The notes under the pieces are model-generated. The model was not told where the DNA came from. It did not search any database and saw only the letters and a list, made by a program, of their open reading frames with translations. Below, piece after piece: positions 17,860-26,412 of a DNA stretch of 64,000 bases; the stretch's first letter is position 1, and each line of letters starts with the position of its first letter. The stretch is taken from NCBI GenBank assembly GCA_904420095.1, contig CAJFUB010000041.1, positions 1 through 64,000 of the forward strand, given 5' to 3'. Origin of the DNA: an uncultured Clostridia bacterium (lineage in GTDB: Bacteria; Bacillota; Clostridia; UBA1212; UBA1255). Both the position numbers and the translations under genes were made by a program.

Positions 17860-18636
17860 ATGCTGGACGAGAGAAGAAAATCTATATTGTCTGTCATTGA
17901 TGAATATGGAGAAATTTCTCTTACGGAATTAAGCGCTTTATTTCCCGACGTATCGTCTATGACGATCCGTCGGGATCTCTCCGAATTGGAAAGCCGGGGC
18001 AGCATCATCCGCACAAAGGGCGGAGCGCTGAGCGTCCGCAGATTTCAATCCTCCCATTCTTCCAGGGGCGAAGAAAACGAGTATTCCCTGAGGGCCAGGG
18101 AAAATATTCTTCAGAAAAAGGCGATTGCGAAAAAAGCCCTTCCGTATGTACAAAAAGGGCGTTCTATTTATTTCGATGCCGGCTCTACCATTATGGCGCT
18201 TGCCGAGCTTGTTCCCAATGAGAACATGACGATTATCACAAACGGGATCAACGTCGCACAGGCGCTTGTGTCCAATTCCAACATCAACGTCATGGTTCCG
18301 GCCGGAAGCGTCAATCGTAATACGCTTTCCGTATCGGGTTCCGATTCTTTGAGTTTTATCGATAAAATCAATATCGAGCTCGCTTTTATGTCTGCCTCCG
18401 CATTCTCCCCGGAATCGGGTTTTACCGTTTCCAATGTCAGCGAGGCGGAGCTGAAGCGCAAGGTCATCTCCCGCGCAAAAAAAACAATTATGCTTTTGGA
18501 TCAAAGTAAAATCGGCAAAGATCTGCTATTTACCCTTGCCGACATTAGTGAGATTCATGTTCTTATTACTGACGGACCGCTTTCCGCCGAGCTGCAGCGG
18601 TTAGCCGATCAAAGCGGAATCACCGTCATTTCATAA
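17860..18636 (+). CDS. DeoR-family transcriptional regulator
   Basis: 258 residues. The N-terminal DeoR winged helix (about 5-58) has ISLTELSALF and the recognition segment SSMTIRRDLSELESRGSIIR. The C-terminal DeoRC sensor domain resembles ribose-5-phosphate isomerase, with YFDAGSTIMALAE and a phosphosugar-like ITNGINVAQAL segment. Members of this family usually repress sugar catabolic operons and are released by a phosphorylated sugar. The gene sits 3 bases after E1 in the dehydrogenase operon, so it probably autoregulates through the triple operator at 12166-12222 (inference). Its end overlaps the end of the converging CAP-domain gene by 11 bases. Confidence 0.93.
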   Translation: MLDERRKSILSVIDEYGEISLTELSALFPDVSSMTIRRDLSELESRGSIIRTKGGALSVRRFQSSHSSRGEENEYSLRARENILQKKAIAKKALPYVQKGRSIYFDAGSTIMALAELVPNENMTIITNGINVAQALVSNSNINVMVPAGSVNRNTLSVSGSDSLSFIDKINIELAFMSASAFSPESGFTVSNVSEAELKRKVISRAKKTIMLLDQSKIGKDLLFTLADISEIHVLITDGPLSAELQRLADQSGITVIS

Positions 18637-19393
18637 AGAGCTGCACGATAATTTTACCATAAATCGGACTGGTATAGACTCCGATTCCCGTTTTTGTAAA
18701 ATCACCGTTCGTAATATTTGCCTTATGACTGTCCGAATTCATCCACGCATAGAATGCGCCGTCGACGGTCTGATTTCCGGCAATATTTTCGGCTGCTGCG
18801 GTAAAAGCAAGTCCATATGCCTTCATCATCTCGAAGGGCGTTCCGTAGCTTGGCGACTGATGCGAGAAATAGTTGTTTGTTACCATGTCTCTTGCCTTAT
18901 CGTAGGCCACCTTGCTGAGCTCTTCGCTGTATTCCAGCTTCTCAGAGCCCGACTCCTGCCTTACGTTGTTGACCAGGCTCAGCAGACGCTGCGCATCGTC
19001 ACTCACGTTTTCCAAATTGGAGACATCTTCCGATATGCTGGGAGCCTCTTCATCCGGAACCTTAGGATCATTTTTGGAATCCTCAGAAACGGCCGTGATA
19101 TAATTCCCATTTACAAAACCAACCTGTTTCGAATTGTAATCATATACCGCGTACCACTCGCCCAGCTGACCAAGAATCTTCACGGCCTGTGATTTTCCGA
19201 TCGAAGCAAGCGCCGCAAAATCCGTTCCCGGGCCGGATCGAAGATTCAAGCCGGAAACGTTTACCGTAGCGTTGCCTGTTTTATAGGCAAACGTGTCCTG
19301 TCCGTCGTCCGACGCTCCCGCCGGAGCAGTAATCATTGCCACAATCATTGCAAATACGATCATGAGCGCACAGCATTTTGCTTTTTTATTCAT
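18626..19393 (-). CDS. Secreted SH3b + CAP (SCP/PR-1-like) domain protein
   Basis: 255 residues. The signal peptide (residues 1-27) ends APAGA. A bacterial SH3 domain follows (about 40-100, VSGLNLRSGPGTDFAAL, GEWYAVYDYNSKQVGFVNGNYI), then an acidic linker and a CAP domain (about 132-255) with NNVRQESG, NNYFSHQSP, AAENIAG and MNSDSHKANI. It resembles the YkwD-like CAP proteins common in Firmicutes. The SH3b module suggests cell-wall binding; the molecular role of bacterial CAP domains is not settled. GGAGG lies 9 bases before the ATG. No clear promoter is seen in the 58-base gap upstream. Confidence 0.9.
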   Translation of the reverse strand: MNKKAKCCALMIVFAMIVAMITAPAGASDDGQDTFAYKTGNATVNVSGLNLRSGPGTDFAALASIGKSQAVKILGQLGEWYAVYDYNSKQVGFVNGNYITAVSEDSKNDPKVPDEEAPSISEDVSNLENVSDDAQRLLSLVNNVRQESGSEKLEYSEELSKVAYDKARDMVTNNYFSHQSPSYGTPFEMMKAYGLAFTAAAENIAGNQTVDGAFYAWMNSDSHKANITNGDFTKTGIGVYTSPIYGKIIVQLFMK

Positions 19394-19451
19394 AACCGAT
19401 AACCTCCATTCATTTTTATGGCAATGGATATTATTACCGATTCGAAAAAAT

Positions 19452-20315
19452 TTATTCGTACGCCGGTATTGTCGTTATCGCTCGATCTGGAAAAATGCGG
19501 GCAAGCTGCGCATCCATGCGCCGCGGAATAAGCGCGCAGGCCCATAACGCCTGATAGCGATAGCCGTATTTTTCGTTGACCGCATTACTGCCATATTTTC
19601 CATCTCCTAGGATGGGAAAGCCTAAAAAGGCCAAATGCGCGCGAATCTGATGCGTTCTGCCCGTGATAAGACTGATCTCCAGCACAGAAGTATTGCTCTG
19701 GGAATCGTATCCCACCGATTTGATTTCCGTAAGGATCTCTTTTGCATATTTTCGCGGCGCCGCATAGATGTACACACGGTTTTTTGCCCGGTCTTTAAAA
19801 TGCCAGGCCTTTTGGATTCCGACAAGGCGCGCGGCGTTTCCGGAAACGAGGCAGTGATAAATTTTCTCGCAGCAGCGCGTATTTAAAGCGTTTTTTATCG
19901 TATCCGCATACTCTTTCCTTTTGGAAAGCACTACGATTCCGCCGGTGTTGCGGTCAATCCGGTGGCAGAGCGTAAATTCCTGGCCAAAATCGCGGCTTAG
20001 TCTGTCAAGCAAAGAGAATTCATGATTCCTATCCTCTGTCACGGGGATCCCCTGCTTTTTGTCCACAATCAGAAGATATTCGTTTTGATATAAAATTTTG
20101 TATCCTTTTTCAGCGTCCTGTTTAAAAGGGATATAGGCCTCTATGATGTCGCCCTCCCGAACAACGGTATTTTCCGAAATCCGTTTTCCGTTAATTTTAA
20201 CATCGCGTTTTCGAAGCGCTTTATAGAAGCCGTTTCTTTCTATTTTATAACGAGAGAGCAGCAGGCGCTCTACAGGTTTTCCGTCGTCGTTTTTTTGTGC
20301 AATATATCTGATCAT
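19452..20315 (-). CDS. RluA/RluD-family RNA pseudouridine synthase
   Basis: 287 residues. The N-terminal S4 RNA-binding domain (KALRKRDVKINGKRISENTVV) is followed by the pseudouridine synthase catalytic domain with the nucleophile Asp in HRIDRNTGGIVVLSK and the conserved GRTHQIRAHLAFLGFPILGDGKYG. The target is probably a 23S rRNA uridine, though RluA-family specificity cannot be read by eye. The only in-frame ATG begins 10 bases downstream of a strong hairpin (20325-20355). The nearest purine-rich ribosome site, AGGAAAG, lies in that hairpin's loop, so initiation may depend on the structure. Confidence 0.9.
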   Translation of the reverse strand: MIRYIAQKNDDGKPVERLLLSRYKIERNGFYKALRKRDVKINGKRISENTVVREGDIIEAYIPFKQDAEKGYKILYQNEYLLIVDKKQGIPVTEDRNHEFSLLDRLSRDFGQEFTLCHRIDRNTGGIVVLSKRKEYADTIKNALNTRCCEKIYHCLVSGNAARLVGIQKAWHFKDRAKNRVYIYAAPRKYAKEILTEIKSVGYDSQSNTSVLEISLITGRTHQIRAHLAFLGFPILGDGKYGSNAVNEKYGYRYQALWACALIPRRMDAQLARIFPDRAITTIPAYE

Positions 20316-20324
20316 ACAAAACAG

Positions 20325-20355
20325 AAACGGCAGTCTTTCCTACAGACCGCCGTTT
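20325..20355 (-). terminator. Intrinsic terminator-like hairpin between lipoprotein and pseudouridine synthase genes
   Basis: Read on the minus strand, AAACGGCGGTC pairs with GACTGCCGTTT (11 pairs, one G-U wobble) around a 9-base loop, followed by CTGTTTTG. On the plus strand one position becomes an A-C mismatch, so the minus strand is the better fit. It would end the lipoprotein transcript or act as an attenuator ahead of the pseudouridine synthase gene. Confidence 0.65.
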
Positions 20356-20391
20356 TGCAGGTTCCTCTCATTCGTTCCCGTAGAAGAACTC

Positions 20392-21114
20392 TTATTGTTC
20401 CGTTTCCCAACCGAGCATCCGGAAGTCATTCAGCATGGATTCCATTGTGGAATAATAAGTATCCCAAGAACCGCTTTCCGCTTCCAGCGTGATGACGTAG
20501 AAGCCTTCTTTGCCGATCGTTACAAGCATCATTCCCTTCCAGTCAACACCGTCGACCGTAAAGGTATAGCCAAGCTTCTGGAACACGATTCTGTTATAAG
20601 AAGCCTCCGTCGATTTGATGCTCTCCTGCGTATCCTCTATGTCCTCTTCCCAGACAAACGCGTCTCTCGGGGTATGCTCTTCACTGTCCAAAAACAAATT
20701 ATTAAAGGAGAAGTTATAGGTATTTTTTCCCAAAAGACCGATCAAAATATCGCCCTGCGTGGCGCGCATGAACGTACCCTTCAGACTGTAAACGCTGTAT
20801 TTCACTTTGTCCGCATCACTCGAGGGAGAAAACTGCGCAACAAGACCGCAATCGTTGAACTGCGTAATGGGCGTCCCATCGGCGTACTCCTCGATTGTTT
20901 TTAAATAATAGCTCTGCTCCAGATCCGCAGATACGGTCCAATCATCGGGATAGCCCTGCTGACAATAATAGCGCCCGTTCACATATTGATTGTTATAATA
21001 AGTTCGCTCTTCATAGGTGACCGTTTCTTCTTCCTTACATCCGGTAAAGGACAAAACCGAAAGTACCGCCAGGCCGCCCAGCAAGCATCTTGTCACAAAA
21101 TTTTTAGAACGCAT
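20392..21114 (-). CDS. Putative lipoprotein of unknown function
   Basis: 240 residues. A lipoprotein signal peptide has the lipobox LSFTGC (Cys near residue 26), then an acidic KEEE start and a folded region rich in aromatic residues and Asp/Glu with no motif I recognise. Segments such as YYCQQGYPDDWTV and GDILIGLLGKNTYNF suggest a beta-rich extracytoplasmic domain. GGAGGGG stands 4 bases before the ATG. It has its own promoter at 21162-21190 and is followed by a terminator-like hairpin, so it is probably a single-gene unit. It could be a PsbP/YceI-like or stress lipoprotein; that is a guess. Confidence 0.85.
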   Translation of the reverse strand: MRSKNFVTRCLLGGLAVLSVLSFTGCKEEETVTYEERTYYNNQYVNGRYYCQQGYPDDWTVSADLEQSYYLKTIEEYADGTPITQFNDCGLVAQFSPSSDADKVKYSVYSLKGTFMRATQGDILIGLLGKNTYNFSFNNLFLDSEEHTPRDAFVWEEDIEDTQESIKSTEASYNRIVFQKLGYTFTVDGVDWKGMMLVTIGKEGFYVITLEAESGSWDTYYSTMESMLNDFRMLGWETEQ

Positions 21115-21161
21115 AAAACCCCTCCGTTAATAGAAATAATTATATATGTAGCTTTACTTGC

Positions 21162-21190
21162 AGTATAGCAGAACGTGTTCATAAATACAA
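21162..21190 (-). promoter_or_regulatory. Promoter for the lipoprotein gene
   Basis: On the minus strand TTGTAT (21185-21190), 17 bases, then TATACT (21162-21167), about 48 bases upstream of the ATG at 21114. Confidence 0.6.
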
Positions 21191-21239
21191 CGAATCGTTC
21201 AGTAAAATAATTATGAAAGAATTGTAAATACTGGATTTT

Positions 21240-22895
21240 CTATGTTTTTTTCTTTTCAATAATATTGGTTATTAAAGGAATCACATCTTTTTTCCTCGAC
21301 ATGATGCTGCCGTATGTGAAATCCCTGTTTTGTCCCGTTCCGTCAAGCTCGGAGCCGGCCTCCTCCGCAAGGCCGCCGGAAAAATGAAGCGTTGTGCTTC
21401 CCGCGATAAGATCAATAAACATAACCGCCAGCAGATCATAGCCCTCCGCGTCCGCAATCCGCTCCATATATGCATATATGCTTTCCTTCAGACCGGATAT
21501 GCCGGCCATTCCCATTACCGTAATCTGGCTGATTCCGATTGTATATCCCTGAACGGAAATCATTTTAAAATCCTGTGAGAACGCCTCCTCTGCTGACTTG
21601 CCAAGAAGCGACGTACCGGCCTTAAACATCATTTCCGAAAATTCATCGATATCGATGCCCGCCATATCCGCCAGACGCTCCGCCGTGCTTCGGTCATAAT
21701 CGGTTGCCGTAGGCGACTGAAACTTAAGCGTATCCGAAAGAATTGCCGCGCACAGAATACCTGCCACAGCAGGCGTCGGCCGTCTGCCCTTCTCGGTATA
21801 CAGGTTTGCTATAATCGTCGCCGTGCTGCCGACCGGTTCGTTTTTAAACAGAATCGGGCTTGCCGTGGTCAAATCGCCGACCTTATGATGATCGATGATT
21901 TCAAGAATCTCGGCCTCTTCGATTCCCTTTACTGTCTGTCCCTTTTCGTTGTGGTCCAGCAGGATGACCTTTTTCTTTCTGTGCGAGATCAAATGGTAAC
22001 GGGAAATAAATCCCAAAACCACGCCCGTTTTGTCAAGGACCGGGTAGCTCCGGTATCTGTTTTTCGTCATGCTGTCGCGGATATCCTCAATATAGTCGTC
22101 AATACGAAATTTTACGATATTATTGTTTTTATCCGCCGTCATGATGGAACTGACCGGGATGCTTTGATTGATCAGCCTCACTGTAGTATATGTATCATAC
22201 GGCGTGCTTATGATCAGCGCGCCTAAATTTTCCGCCTTTTCCCGAATTTCCGCCTGCGGCTTAAAACCGCAGGTGATGATGATTACGTTTGCTCCGAGCT
22301 CCAGCGCTTTTTCCTGCGAATCATCGCGGTTTCCGACGATCACGATGTCGCCGGCCTCAATATAATCGCCGTAGCTGTCGGGCAAGCATGCGGCAACAAC
22401 GATTTTTCCCACGGAATTGTAATGATGCCGGCTTCCCGCCGTAAGTTCTCCGTTAATTGTTTCCAGGATATTATCGAGCTTCGTTCCGCATGCAGAAAAG
22501 CTGGCGTAATCAAACGCATCCATATATTTGTCCGTAATATTCGTAAGCGATACGAGTCCGAGAAGCTTCTGCGCGTCGTCGACGATGGGCAGCGTGCGGA
22601 TATTGGACTTTTCCATAATATGCCAGGCAATCTTAATCGAAACATCCGGAGAAAGCTTATCCACGATATCCAGGTCGAGATCGCTGACCTGTCTGCGAAC
22701 ATTTGAAATCTTCTGCGGAACCGGAACCTTGAAATAGTCGAGTACAAACCGTGTTTCATCGTTAAGCTCCCCCAGCCGGCAGGCTTCCGCCTGATATCCG
22801 AGTTTTTTCTTCAGCTCCGCATATCCGATCGCAGAACAAATGGAATCTGTATCCGGATTCTTATGGCCGAAAATATAAATCGTATCGCGGTCCAT
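21240..22895 (-). CDS. Manganese-dependent inorganic pyrophosphatase with CBS and DRTGG domains
   Basis: 551 residues of a family II (DHH/DHHA2) pyrophosphatase that hydrolyses PPi to phosphate. The metal-binding motifs GHKNPDTDS at residues 10-18 and EIIDHHKVGD near 335 mark the DHH catalytic domain. About 250 residues inserted between them hold two CBS motifs (near 70-125 and 250-305) flanking a DRTGG-like domain. In this subfamily these bind adenine nucleotides and diadenosine polyphosphates to switch activity. It is the last gene of the operon beginning at 29862 and lies 18 bases after rapZ. Confidence 0.93.
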   Translation of the reverse strand: MDRDTIYIFGHKNPDTDSICSAIGYAELKKKLGYQAEACRLGELNDETRFVLDYFKVPVPQKISNVRRQVSDLDLDIVDKLSPDVSIKIAWHIMEKSNIRTLPIVDDAQKLLGLVSLTNITDKYMDAFDYASFSACGTKLDNILETINGELTAGSRHHYNSVGKIVVAACLPDSYGDYIEAGDIVIVGNRDDSQEKALELGANVIIITCGFKPQAEIREKAENLGALIISTPYDTYTTVRLINQSIPVSSIMTADKNNNIVKFRIDDYIEDIRDSMTKNRYRSYPVLDKTGVVLGFISRYHLISHRKKKVILLDHNEKGQTVKGIEEAEILEIIDHHKVGDLTTASPILFKNEPVGSTATIIANLYTEKGRRPTPAVAGILCAAILSDTLKFQSPTATDYDRSTAERLADMAGIDIDEFSEMMFKAGTSLLGKSAEEAFSQDFKMISVQGYTIGISQITVMGMAGISGLKESIYAYMERIADAEGYDLLAVMFIDLIAGSTTLHFSGGLAEEAGSELDGTGQNRDFTYGSIMSRKKDVIPLITNIIEKKKT

Positions 22896-22913
22896 CGGTA
22901 TTTCCTCCCCTGC

Positions 22914-23768
22914 TTATTTTAGAATATCCCGGTGCTCCGTAAATACGGAATACCCCAGCGCCTGAACAGCCGACGCAAGCGCATTTGTAATCGCGACGCT
23001 TCTGTGCTTTCCCCCCGTGCAGCCGATTCCGATTTCTAAAATTTCTTTTCCCTCCGAACGGTAAAGCGGCAGCAAAAAGGCGACTAAATCTTCCAGCTTT
23101 TGCAAAAACTCCGGGCAGTTTTCCGAATGAAGCACGTAGCTTCGGACGGCTTCGTCGTTACCTGTCAAATTTTTCAGTTCCGCTACATAATACGGGTTGT
23201 CCAGAAAACGCACGTCGAAAATCAGATCGCACGTTTGCGGCAGACCGTGCTTGTAGCCGAAGGAGAGAATGTTGACTTTGATTGCGTGTTCAGCCTCCGC
23301 TGTACCGAACAACTTAACGATATTTTTTTTGAGTTCCCATACGGAATATGCGCTCGTATCGATAATGACGTCGGAGATCTCTTTCAGATGTGCAAGCTTT
23401 CTCCGTTCCTCTTCGATCGCATTCAAATTATTCCCGTCCTCCGCAAGCGGATGGAGGCGCTTGTTTTCTTTATAACGGTTCAGAATCACGGAATCGCTGC
23501 AGTCTATAAACACAATCCGGATCTGCTCCCCGATCGCTTTCATATCGTCGATAAAATTATAAAGATCGGAAAAATCGTTTCCGCTCCGCACATCCGTAAC
23601 AAGCGCCGTCTTTTTGCTTGTAAATTCGCTGTGCCGGTACATTTCTCCGAATTTCGGGAAAAGCTTCAGAGGCATGTTATCAATGCAGAAATAACCGATA
23701 TCCTCCAAAAATTTCGTCGCCTGTGTTTTTCCGGCTCCCGACATCCCGGTCAGTATCAAAAAGCCCAT
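22914..23768 (-). CDS. rapZ: RNase adapter / nucleotide-binding protein RapZ (YvcJ)
   Basis: 284 residues, the usual size. P-loop GMSGAGKT is at residues 8-15, a second nucleotide segment is FIDCSDSVILNRY near 98, and the conserved C-terminal GIGCTGGKHRSVAI is near 247. In enterobacteria RapZ senses glucosamine-6-phosphate and guides RNase E. In Firmicutes YvcJ is a GTP/ATP-binding protein affecting competence and cell-wall precursors. Usually it precedes yvcK and whiA; here it lies between murB (5-base gap) and the pyrophosphatase. Confidence 0.95.
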   Translation of the reverse strand: MGFLILTGMSGAGKTQATKFLEDIGYFCIDNMPLKLFPKFGEMYRHSEFTSKKTALVTDVRSGNDFSDLYNFIDDMKAIGEQIRIVFIDCSDSVILNRYKENKRLHPLAEDGNNLNAIEEERRKLAHLKEISDVIIDTSAYSVWELKKNIVKLFGTAEAEHAIKVNILSFGYKHGLPQTCDLIFDVRFLDNPYYVAELKNLTGNDEAVRSYVLHSENCPEFLQKLEDLVAFLLPLYRSEGKEILEIGIGCTGGKHRSVAITNALASAVQALGYSVFTEHRDILK

Positions 23769-23773
23769 GCAGT

Positions 23774-24688
23774 TTATCCCTCGATAATTTTAATTTCCGG
23801 CTCCAGCATTACTCCCTTTTGCTCAAAAACCGTTTTCCGAATATATTCTATCACATGAAGTACGTCCTCACAAGTCGCGCCGCCGGTATTGACAATAAAG
23901 CCGCAGTGCTTTTCAGACACTCTGGCGCCGCCGCAGGAATATCCTTTAAGGCCGCACTCTTCAATCAGCTTTCCCGCATAAAATCCCTGCGGTCTCTTGA
24001 AGGCGCTGCCGGCGCTTGGATATTCAAGCGGCTGCTTTGCCAGCCGCCGTGCGTTCAGCTCTTTCATTTTCATTAGAATTTCCGCTTTGTCCCGCCGCCG
24101 GAGACGGAAATCGGCGCTCAGTATTACGCCGTGATCCTCCTGATAAGAAGAACAGCGGTAAGCAAATGCATGCGCCGCTCCTGTTTTCACAGAGACGGAA
24201 AGACGCTGCGCATCGATATAGGTGCTTTTAAAAACGAGCTGCGATATTTCACCGTCGTATGCGCCCGCATTCATCAGAACTGCACCGCCGACGCTTCCGG
24301 GGATTCCCGCGGCGAATTCCAGTCCGCCGAGGCCAGCCTCACAAGCCGTATTGGCCAAACGGCTCAGCAGCGTTCCTGCTCTTGCGTGTAAGGTCACGAT
24401 TTCGTCGTCTTCCTCATGAAGCGTGACGCCAGAAAATTCGGCGCCAAGCTTGATGACAATTCCCCGGAAGCCTCGGTCCGGAAACAAAACGTTGCTTCCG
24501 TTGCCGATGATAACCGATCGCAATCCGGCGCTTCGAATATAAGCCAGGAGTGCCAGAAGCTGCGCATCCTCGCGGGGAGCGGCCAGAACGTCCGCAGGTC
24601 CGCCGATGCGAAAGGTGGTATGCTTCTTCAAAGGCTCATCAAAGAAAAACGAATCCCGGGGAAGGATTTTTTCAAGCTCCGCATACAT
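23774..24688 (-). CDS. murB: UDP-N-acetylenolpyruvoylglucosamine reductase MurB
   Basis: 304-residue FAD enzyme that makes UDP-MurNAc for peptidoglycan. Features are HTTFRIGGPADVL (FAD entry), a GNGSNVLF segment, GIPGSVGGAVLMNAGAY, the catalytic Ser in YPSAGSAFKRP, and the C-terminal Glu in LEPEIKI. I prefer the ATG at 24688 (MYAELEK), with GGAAGGA upstream. A TTG at 24715 would overlap hprK by 4 bases but has no ribosome site. The neighbouring hprK and rapZ match the common Firmicutes murB-rapZ cluster. Confidence 0.94.
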   Translation of the reverse strand: MYAELEKILPRDSFFFDEPLKKHTTFRIGGPADVLAAPREDAQLLALLAYIRSAGLRSVIIGNGSNVLFPDRGFRGIVIKLGAEFSGVTLHEEDDEIVTLHARAGTLLSRLANTACEAGLGGLEFAAGIPGSVGGAVLMNAGAYDGEISQLVFKSTYIDAQRLSVSVKTGAAHAFAYRCSSYQEDHGVILSADFRLRRRDKAEILMKMKELNARRLAKQPLEYPSAGSAFKRPQGFYAGKLIEECGLKGYSCGGARVSEKHCGFIVNTGGATCEDVLHVIEYIRKTVFEQKGVMLEPEIKIIEG

Positions 24689-24711
24689 AAGACCAAGCCG
24701 TCCTTCCGCAG

Positions 24712-25677
24712 TCAATAAAACAAATCGCCGTCAAAGCTTCCGCCGCGCGGGACGCCTTTGTTCTCAAAAACGCGCCTGTTTAATTCTTTTGCCGCGTTAT
24801 ATCCCATCATTTTCTGCCGGTTGTTCATCGCGGCTACTTCGATGATAATCGCCAGATTCCGTCCCGGCATCACCGGGATCTTGACGGAAGGAATTCGAAT
24901 CCCGAGAATTTCGGTATAGTGGTCCTCGATCCCTACCCGATCATACTCTTTTCCGTCTACCCAGCGCTCGAGATCTACCACCAGCTGAATATTTTCCGTC
25001 ATTTTCACGGCGCCTACGCCGTAAAGACGCTTCACGTCCAGGAACCCGATTCCCCGGATTTCCAGCATATGGCGAATGACCTCCGGTGCCGAGCCGACAA
25101 GCGTTTTACTGGAAACGCGGCGAATTTCAACAATATCGTCCGCTACAAGCCGGTGTCCCCGTTTAACAAGCTCCAGTGCGGTCTCGCTTTTTCCGACACC
25201 GCTGTTGCCCGTGATCAAAACGCCTTCGCCGTAAACCTCAATAAAGCAGGCGTGTTTTATCGTCCGCGGCGCCAGCTGTACGCAAAGATAACGGTTAAGC
25301 TCGCTGTGAAAGGCGGTCGTCGTTTCCTCCGTGCGCAGGATGGGAATGTTGTATTTGACGGCAAGCTCCAGCATGTTTTCGCAGGGGGCAAGCTTCCTGG
25401 CTATAATCATGCAGGGAAATCCGATCTGAAACAGAGGCTCCATCCTGCGGATCCGTTCTTCTGAGGAAAGCGCATACAGGTACTGCATTTCGACGTTTCC
25501 GAGAAGCTGGATGCGGTCATTGGCAAAATTATCCGCATAGCCAGCCAGCTCCAGGCCGGGCCGGTTGATATCCGGGCCGTCCAGAAAAATGTGATCGATC
25601 TGATCCTCGCAGCAAAGGACCTCGAGCTCCTCATCCTTCACGATTTTTGAAAGACAAACGTTGTATTTTTCCTCCAT
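24712..25677 (-). CDS. hprK: HPr kinase/phosphorylase HprK
   Basis: 321-residue bifunctional enzyme that phosphorylates Ser46 of HPr using ATP or PPi and can reverse the reaction, so setting carbon catabolite repression through CcpA. The N-terminal half is the family regulatory domain; the C-terminal kinase has Walker A GNSGVGKSE near residue 157, HRLVADDIVEI, and the HprK signature LEIRGIGFLDV. PPi is both its substrate and the substrate of the pyrophosphatase in the same operon. No PTS gene lies in this window. It begins 24 bases after the response regulator gene. Confidence 0.97.
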   Translation of the reverse strand: MEEKYNVCLSKIVKDEELEVLCCEDQIDHIFLDGPDINRPGLELAGYADNFANDRIQLLGNVEMQYLYALSSEERIRRMEPLFQIGFPCMIIARKLAPCENMLELAVKYNIPILRTEETTTAFHSELNRYLCVQLAPRTIKHACFIEVYGEGVLITGNSGVGKSETALELVKRGHRLVADDIVEIRRVSSKTLVGSAPEVIRHMLEIRGIGFLDVKRLYGVGAVKMTENIQLVVDLERWVDGKEYDRVGIEDHYTEILGIRIPSVKIPVMPGRNLAIIIEVAAMNNRQKMMGYNAAKELNRRVFENKGVPRGGSFDGDLFY

Positions 25678-25701
25678 ACGGATCGCCTCCGGTTTAAAAT
25701 A

Positions 25702-26412
25702 TTATAATTGCTTAAAGCGGTAGCCCGCGCCCCATACCGTCTCGATATACTGCGGTTTCGACATGTCTTTTTCTATTTTTTCCCGCAGTTTATTAATATG
25801 TACCGTTACCGTAGAAGTTTCGCCGAATGAATCTACGCCCCAGATCCGGTCGAACAGCTGGTCTCTGCTGAAAACCACGTTCGGATTGGAGGCTAGGAAC
25901 ACCAGAAGATCAAACTCTTTATTTGAAAGCATAATCTCCTTCCCGTCCACATATACGCGCCGCGCCGGTTTTTCAATTCTGAGACCGCCCGTTTCTATAA
26001 TATCGTTTTTGTCTGCAGCCCCCTCGCCGCTCTTCGAAACGAGCCGTTCATAGCGGTTAATATGCGCCGTTACCCGAGCCACCAGCTCGCTCGGACTGAA
26101 CGGTTTCACGATGTAGTCGTCCGCCCCCAGACCAAGACCGCGTATTTTGTCGATTTCCTCTTTCTTGGCTGTGGCGATGATCAGCGGCACGTCCTTTTCC
26201 TTCCGGATTCTTCTGCAGATTTCAAAGCCGTCCATGCCGGGCAGCATGATATCCACGATAACGCAGGCAAAGTTTTCTTCCAGCGCAGACTTCAGCCCGT
26301 CGGGCCCGTTCAGCTCCGTCCTTGTCTCATAGCCGTTTGCCTCTAAGTAATCGCGCTCCAGCGCTGAAATATTTTCATCATCCTCTATGATCAGAATCTT
26401 CTTTTTCTCCAT
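25702..26412 (-). CDS. OmpR/PhoB-family response regulator
   Basis: 236 residues. A receiver domain begins ILIIEDDENI, with the phosphoacceptor Asp in VIVDIMLPGMDG and the Lys in VKPFSPSEL. A winged-helix DNA-binding domain follows (LSNKEFDLLVFLASNP, TVTVHINKLREKIE, WGAGYRF). The ATG at 26412 (MEKKKILII) is favoured because AGGAAGGA lies 6 bases upstream; an in-frame ATG six codons earlier has no such site. It overlaps the end of the sensor kinase gene, so the kinase is upstream of the regulator, the reverse of the commoner order. Confidence 0.95.
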   Translation of the reverse strand: MEKKKILIIEDDENISALERDYLEANGYETRTELNGPDGLKSALEENFACVIVDIMLPGMDGFEICRRIRKEKDVPLIIATAKKEEIDKIRGLGLGADDYIVKPFSPSELVARVTAHINRYERLVSKSGEGAADKNDIIETGGLRIEKPARRVYVDGKEIMLSNKEFDLLVFLASNPNVVFSRDQLFDRIWGVDSFGETSTVTVHINKLREKIEKDMSKPQYIETVWGAGYRFKQL

